Of a DNA stretch of 8,619 nucleotides, positions 5,547 to 8,619 are shown one piece after another. The translations under genes and the position numbers were made by a program. Within the stretch, counting starts at the first letter, position 1. Every line of letters begins with the position of its first letter. The stretch is from assembly GCA_030041195.1 (NCBI GenBank), contig JASHOI010000682.1:1-8619 (forward strand), written 5' to 3'. Source of the stretch: Streptosporangiaceae bacterium (GTDB lineage Bacteria; Actinomycetota; Actinomycetes; Streptosporangiales; Streptosporangiaceae). The notes under the pieces are model-generated. The model did not search any database, was not told where the DNA came from, and was given only the letters and a program-made list of their open reading frames with translations.

Positions 5547-6673
5547 AAGTGGGCCTGGTGTGCCCGTACACCTGGGACGTTCCCGGCGGGGTGCAGGAGC
5601 ACATCATGGGTCTCGCCGAGGCGCTGATCGACCTTGGTCATCAGGTCTCGGTCATCTCTCCGGCCGACGACCTCGCGCCGCTGCCCAGCTACGTGGTCCC
5701 GGCCGGGCGCGCGGTCCCGGTGCCCTACAACGGCTCCGTGGCCAGGCTGGCGTTCGGCTTCCTGTCCGCGAGCCGGGTGAAACGCTGGCTCAAGGAGGGC
5801 GGCTTCGACGTCCTGCACGTGCACGAGCCCGCCGCGCCGAGCCTGTCGCTGCTCGCCTGCTGGGTGGCTGACGGGCCGATCGTGGCCACCGTGCACACCG
5901 CGATCCCGCGGTCGCGCGCGATGCACGCCGCCGAGCCGATCCTGCAGTCGGCGCTGGAGAAGATCAGCGGCCGGATCGCGGTGTCCGAGGCCGCGCGGAC
6001 CACGCTGGTAGAGCACTTCGGCGGCGACGCGGTGCTGATCCCGAACGGTGTCCCGGTGCGGAAGTTCGAGAAGGCCGATCCGCTGCCCGGCTGGCCGGGC
6101 CCGGGCGGCGCGCTCGGATTCCTCGGCCGGATGGACGAGCCGCGCAAGGGCTTCGCGATCCTGCTGCGGGCGTTCGAGATGCTGGCGGCGGAGCGGCCCG
6201 GGCTGCGGCTGCTCGTGGCCGGCCACGGCGACGCCGACGAGGCGCTGGCCAGGACCCCGGCCGCGCTGCGGGACCGGATCGTGATGCTCGGACAGGTCAG
6301 CGACGCCGACAAGGTCCGGGTCTACCACTCCGTCGACGTGTTCTGCGCGCCCAACACCGGCGGCGAGAGCTTCGGCATCGTGCTCGCCGAGGCGATGGCG
6401 GCGGGGGCTCCGATCGTGGCGAGCGACCTGGACGCCTTCCGCCACGTGCTGCGCCGCGGCGAGGCGGGGGAGCTGTTCCCGACCGGGAACGCTGCGGAAC
6501 TGGCCGCTGCGGCCGCGCGGCTGCTGGACCAGCCCGAGCTGCGGGCCGGCCTGTCCGCCGCCGCATCAGCGGCGGTACGCGCCTACGACTGGCCGGTGGT
6601 GGCCAGGGACGTGGTGCGGGTCTATGAGGCCGTGGTGCCAGCGGCCGGGCGCGTGGCGGTGCTGCCGCGATGA
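5543..6673 (+). CDS. pimA: Phosphatidylinositol mannosyltransferase PimA (GT4 family)
   Basis: 376 residues, a GT-B fold glycosyltransferase. It transfers mannose from GDP-mannose to position 2 of the inositol ring of phosphatidylinositol, the first committed PIM step, on the cytoplasmic face of the membrane. The N-terminal domain has PYTWDVPGGVQEH (8-20), with the glycine pair of the donor loop, PYNGSVARL (61-69) and VHT with His118. The C-terminal domain has FLGRMDEPRKG (193-203) with Arg196 and Lys202 for the GDP-mannose phosphates, GHGDAD (227-232) and APNTGGESFGIVLAEAMAAG (269-288) with Glu275. These match mycobacterial PimA closely. The GTG at 5543 is chosen because it overlaps the patA stop, has a GGGAGGG ribosome site just upstream (near 5528-5534) and gives the VKVGLVCPY start; a GTG at 5549 is the alternative. 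Its TGA overlaps the next ATG. Confidence 0.95.
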   Translation: MKVGLVCPYTWDVPGGVQEHIMGLAEALIDLGHQVSVISPADDLAPLPSYVVPAGRAVPVPYNGSVARLAFGFLSASRVKRWLKEGGFDVLHVHEPAAPSLSLLACWVADGPIVATVHTAIPRSRAMHAAEPILQSALEKISGRIAVSEAARTTLVEHFGGDAVLIPNGVPVRKFEKADPLPGWPGPGGALGFLGRMDEPRKGFAILLRAFEMLAAERPGLRLLVAGHGDADEALARTPAALRDRIVMLGQVSDADKVRVYHSVDVFCAPNTGGESFGIVLAEAMAAGAPIVASDLDAFRHVLRRGEAGELFPTGNAAELAAAAARLLDQPELRAGLSAAASAAVRAYDWPVVARDVVRVYEAVVPAAGRVAVLPR

Positions 6674-7329
6674 TCGCCGCCATCGTCGTCGTGGTCGTGG
6701 TGGCGATGCTCGGCGTCTACGTGTCCTGGCGCGCGGGCAGGCTGGACCGGCTGCACGCCAGGCTCGAGGCGCGCCGCGCCGCCCTGGACGCCGCGCTGGT
6801 GCGGCGCAGCTCGGTCGCGCTCGAGTTCGCGTCGTCGGGCCTGCTGGACCCGGCGACCAGCCTGCTGCTGGCCAGTGTGGCGCACGACGCGCGGTCGGCC
6901 CAGAACGGGCAAGTTTGGCACGACGGGCGACGGCGGGAGGACGGGGAAGGGCGGCAGGACGGCGAAGGGCGGCAGGACGGGGAACGCCCGGAGGACGGGC
7001 AGAAGGGCCAGGAGCTGCCGGAGAGCGACCTGACCAGGGCGCTGCGCGCGGTCTTTGCCCAGCCGGGGTTCCGCGCCTCGCTGAACGGCACGGACGGCGC
7101 CGACGAGCTGCTGACCGAGCTGGAAGGCGCGGCTCACCAGGTCTTCCTGGCCAGGAAGTTCTACAACGACGCGGTCGCGGCCACCAGGGCCGCCCGCCGC
7201 AGCCCGCTGGTGCGCCTGCTGCGTCTGGCCGGCGGCGCCCCGCTGCCGGAGTTCTTCGAGATCGAGGATTCGCTGGTGAGCACCGGTGAGGCCGGCCAGG
7301 GCGCCGACATGCCGCACCTAACCGGCTGA
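6670..7329 (+). CDS. LemA-like single-pass membrane protein coupled to the PIM genes
   Basis: 219 residues. A hydrophobic segment (2-19) anchors the N-terminus in the membrane. A long charged helix follows (RLDRLHARLEARRAALDAAL, 24-43), then a helix up to about 72. A polar, charged, repetitive insert (85-115, DGEGRQ units) precedes a second helical part with ARKFYNDAVAATRAARRSPL (161-180) and LPEFFEIED (192-200). The 'ARxFYNDAV...P...FFE' block and the anchored helical-bundle layout are like LemA-family proteins, whose biochemical role is not established. The usual LemA pattern is kept but is interrupted by the insert. The ATG overlaps the pimA stop (ATGA), so it is probably translated from the same mRNA. 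Relatives occur beside pimA in other actinomycetes as far as I recall. A role in organising PIM synthesis or transport is speculation. Confidence 0.8.
   Translation: MIAAIVVVVVVAMLGVYVSWRAGRLDRLHARLEARRAALDAALVRRSSVALEFASSGLLDPATSLLLASVAHDARSAQNGQVWHDGRRREDGEGRQDGEGRQDGERPEDGQKGQELPESDLTRALRAVFAQPGFRASLNGTDGADELLTELEGAAHQVFLARKFYNDAVAATRAARRSPLVRLLRLAGGAPLPEFFEIEDSLVSTGEAGQGADMPHLTG
6922..7005 (+). repeat. In-frame 18-bp tandem repeat in the LemA-like gene
   Basis: Units of 18 bases start at 6922, 6940, 6958 and 6976, with a partial fifth at 6994. They encode DGRRRE, DGEGRQ, DGEGRQ, DGERPE and DGQK. The two central units differ by one base. Because 18 is a multiple of 3, copy-number change would not break the frame. 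The insert adds a charged, probably disordered stretch between the two helical parts of the protein. Confidence 0.85.
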
Positions 7330-7363
7330 GCCGCCGGTCCCGTTCGGTTCCGCTCGGCCCCCC

Positions 7364-7379
7364 GCCGGCCCCGGCCGGC
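7364..7379. terminator. G+C-only inverted repeat between convergent genes
   Basis: GCCGGCC and GGCCGGC flank two C bases. This gives a strong stem (6 pairs with a 4-base loop) between the LemA-like stop (7329) and the lipoprotein stop (7433). There is no T-run on either side, so it is not a classical intrinsic terminator, but hairpins without a T-run are thought to serve in actinobacteria. Being symmetric, it could act on both transcripts. The local sequence is so rich in C and G that chance is possible. Confidence 0.35.
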
Positions 7380-7432
7380 CCCCGCTGACCCGGCCGGCGT
7401 CGGCTGCCCTGACTGGCCCCGGCTCACCCCAA

Positions 7433-8155
7433 TCAGAACCCGTACTTGGCGCCGTCGAGCGTCTCGCTGGCGCGCGGCGCCGTGAGCGTCACGGGGCTGT
7501 TGTAATCGGTGAAGTCCAGGATTCCCTGGGATCCGGCTGAGATCTGCAGGAGCTCTGGCTTAGCGGTGTCTGAGACGAAGACGCTGTCCGAGTCCCCGCT
7601 GTCCTTGATCTGCAGCGCGGCCTGGCCCGAGATCGTTGTCGTCTTCCCCTTGACCAGACCGCCCAGGCTGGTACCGAAGCTGCCAGCAAGCTGGCTGGTG
7701 CCACAGAACCCGCTGAGGCTGCCGAGCTGCGAGCTCGCCGTGACCTTCAGGTACTTGCCGGACAGCAGCTTCAGAACGGCGCCGTCGGCGCCCCCGGCCT
7801 TCTTCCAGAACTCCCGGTTCGGCTTGATCCAGACCTTGTCGCCGATCGCGACCATCTTGAACGATCCGGTGCCCACCTCTGCCATGGTGCCCGCGCAGCC
7901 CTGGGCGCGCACCAGCGTGAGGTCCAGTTCGTAGGTCTGGCCCGAGCTCGACACGTCGCCGGTCACCCGGACCGTGGCGGCCGTCTTCAGGTTGGCGATG
8001 GCCCGCGTGGCGATCTGGTCGGCGGAGAGCCCGGAGAGTGGGGCGGCAGGGGTGGAGCTACTCGTCGTCCCGCACGCCGTCACGCCCGCCGCGACCGCGG
8101 CGGACAGGACGGTGGCCGACAGTACGCGGCGCCCCCGCCAGTCAGGCATTTCCAT
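7433..8155 (-). CDS. Secreted lipoprotein, LppX/LprAFG-like
   Basis: 240 residues. The N-terminus is a lipoprotein signal: basic RGRR (7-10), a hydrophobic core (11-26) and the lipobox VTAC with Cys28 as the lipidated residue. A Ser/Thr/Pro linker (29-40) follows, then one domain of about 200 residues. Cys87 and Cys151 could form a disulfide. The elements AIGDKVWIKPNREFW (103-117) and FTDYNSPVTLTAP (215-227) near the end recall actinobacterial lipoproteins of the LppX/LprAFG group, which have a lipid-binding pocket. That assignment is by pattern only. The start at 8155 is preferred because GGGAG sits 7 bases upstream and the signal peptide then has normal length; the ATG at 8149 is possible, and the one at 8212 would put 19 atypical residues before the signal. 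It is convergent with the PIM operon and divergent from pdxS. Confidence 0.8.
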   Translation of the reverse strand: MEMPDWRGRRVLSATVLSAAVAAGVTACGTTSSSTPAAPLSGLSADQIATRAIANLKTAATVRVTGDVSSSGQTYELDLTLVRAQGCAGTMAEVGTGSFKMVAIGDKVWIKPNREFWKKAGGADGAVLKLLSGKYLKVTASSQLGSLSGFCGTSQLAGSFGTSLGGLVKGKTTTISGQAALQIKDSGDSDSVFVSDTAKPELLQISAGSQGILDFTDYNSPVTLTAPRASETLDGAKYGF

Positions 8156-8186
8156 GTGATTGCTCCCTATCTTCGGAAAGACCGGA

Positions 8187-8192
8187 AACATA
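8187..8192 (-). promoter_or_regulatory. Possible -10 box of the lipoprotein gene
   Basis: TATGTT (minus strand) fits TANNNT and would give a leader of about 25 bases carrying the GGGAG ribosome site. No good -35 hexamer is seen at 16-18 bases. Weak evidence. Confidence 0.2.
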
Positions 8193-8320
8193 CTTAAGTG
8201 GCATTTGTCCATGATCGGGCCGACGATCGCGACGGCGTAAGCGAATCGTTATCCGGGCGGTCGTTGTGCTGCCGGCCGCCCGGCCAGGTCAGCGGCCGAT
8301 TAGCGGTCTTTTCCAGCGCC

Positions 8321-8326
8321 TACCAT
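8321..8326 (+). promoter_or_regulatory. Possible -10 box of pdxS
   Basis: TACCAT fits TANNNT. It lies 36 bases before the GTG of pdxS, giving a leader of about 30 bases that includes the GAGCGAGG ribosome site. No clear -35 hexamer is visible. The 207-base divergent gap (8156-8362) holds nothing else that I can assign; I see no riboswitch fold. Confidence 0.3.
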
Positions 8327-8362
8327 GGAGAGATCGACTGCTGACGATCGAGCGAGGTACCC

Positions 8363-8619
8363 GTGTCACTCCTAGTTCCAGATCCGGATCACTCCACCGG
8401 CTCCGCGTCCCAGACCGGGACCCAGCGTGTGAAGCGTGGTATGGCGGACATGCTGAAGGGTGGTGTGATCATGGATGTGGTCACGCCGGATCAGGCGCGG
8501 GTCGCTGAGGATGCTGGTGCGGTGGCGGTGATGGCGCTGGAGCGGGTGCCGGCTGATATCCGGGCGCAGGGTGGGGTGGCCCGGATGAGTGATCCGGACA
8601 TGATCGAGTCGATTATCGC
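8363..8619 (+). CDS. pdxS: Pyridoxal 5'-phosphate synthase subunit PdxS (N-terminal part, runs off the window)
   Basis: The first 85 codons of PdxS. With the glutaminase PdxT it makes pyridoxal 5'-phosphate from ribose 5-phosphate, glyceraldehyde 3-phosphate and glutamine-derived ammonia in a cytosolic multimer. The family start is unmistakable: [19 protein letters not shown] (23-41), where Asp38 is the conserved pentose-phosphate-binding aspartate, then [20 protein letters not shown] (46-65) and [12 protein letters not shown] (68-79). The two catalytic lysines lie beyond the window. The first 20 residues are a variable extension common in actinomycetes. The GTG at 8363 is supported by GAGCGAGG 5 bases upstream; no in-frame ATG offers a better start. 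Its codon use differs from its neighbours: 23 of 85 codons end in A or T (GGT, GCT, GAT and CGT are frequent). pdxT would be expected next but is not in view. Confidence 0.96.
   Translation, partial: MSLLVPDPDHSTGSASQTGTQRVKRGMADMLKGGVIMDVVTPDQARVAEDAGAVAVMALERVPADIRAQGGVARMSDPDMIESII

Larger units (their letters stand above)
3907..7329 (+). other. Four-gene PIM operon pgsA-patA-pimA-lemA-like
   Basis: The four genes are joined by three 4-base stop/start overlaps: ATGA at 4545-4548, GTGA at 5543-5546 and ATGA at 6670-6673. This implies one transcript and translational coupling. Three members are successive or linked enzymes of phosphatidylinositol mannoside synthesis. The fourth is a membrane protein of unknown role whose coupling suggests a linked function. 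Confidence 0.85.

Noticed and set aside
5291..6445. Minus-strand open frame (384 codons) opposite patA and pimA
   Set aside because: The product is Arg/His/Gly-rich with no recognisable domain. The plus strand encodes clear PatA and PimA.
7433..8155. Twin-arginine (Tat) signal on the lipoprotein
   Set aside because: An Arg-Arg pair precedes the hydrophobic core (RGRRVLSA), but the full Tat consensus is not met, so I left the export route open.
8213..8362. Riboswitch or attenuator upstream of pdxS
   Set aside because: The predicted leader is only about 30 bases, and I see no conserved aptamer or competing hairpins.
8266..8508. Plus-strand open frame overlapping the start of pdxS in another frame
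   Set aside because: It overlaps the unmistakable PdxS N-terminus and has no ribosome site or family match.

Overview
The window is bacterial chromosomal DNA of very high G+C content. Most genes use almost only G or C at third codon positions, there are GTG starts and 4-base stop/start overlaps, and the gene set points to an actinomycete. The order HIT hydrolase, EF-G-like GTPase, phosphatidylinositol-phosphate synthase, PIM acyltransferase, PIM mannosyltransferase, pdxS resembles the thrS-to-pdxS/pdxT region of Streptomyces-type actinobacteria and the pgsA/patA/pimA region of mycobacteria. The C-terminal tails rich in Pro, Ser/Thr and PGYQ, and the lack of neighbouring mycobacterial genes, suggest a non-mycobacterial, Streptomyces- or Streptosporangium-like lineage. 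The genus cannot be fixed from this window.

Layout, left to right. (1) Positions 3-164 (+) appear to be the Pro/Thr/Ser-rich C-terminal tail of a gene that starts outside the window. (2) 219-791 (+) is a HIT-family Ap4A-phosphorylase-like protein, probably read from a leaderless mRNA. Its stop codon directly abuts the stop of (3) 792-1376 (-), a PH-like-domain protein with a PGYQ tail. (4) 1638-3791 (-) is an EF-G-like GTPase (EF-G2/FusA2 type) with altered catalytic positions. A 21-bp tandem repeat runs across its stop codon. (5) 3907-7329 (+) is a tightly coupled four-gene operon: pgsA, patA, pimA and a LemA-like membrane protein. All three junctions are 4-base overlaps (ATGA, GTGA, ATGA). 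(6) 7433-8155 (-) is a lipoprotein convergent with that operon and resembling the LppX/LprAFG group. (7) 8363 to the window end (+) is the start of pdxS.

The core of the window is a phosphatidylinositol mannoside (PIM) module. PgsA makes phosphatidylinositol phosphate, PimA adds the first mannose to phosphatidylinositol, and PatA acylates that mannose. The coupled LemA-like protein and the adjacent lipoprotein, whose fold family includes glycolipid carriers in mycobacteria, are the best candidates for less-described accessory parts of the envelope system. The HIT, EF-G-like and pdxS genes are conserved neighbours with housekeeping roles. I see no mobile element, CRISPR array, tRNA or rRNA.
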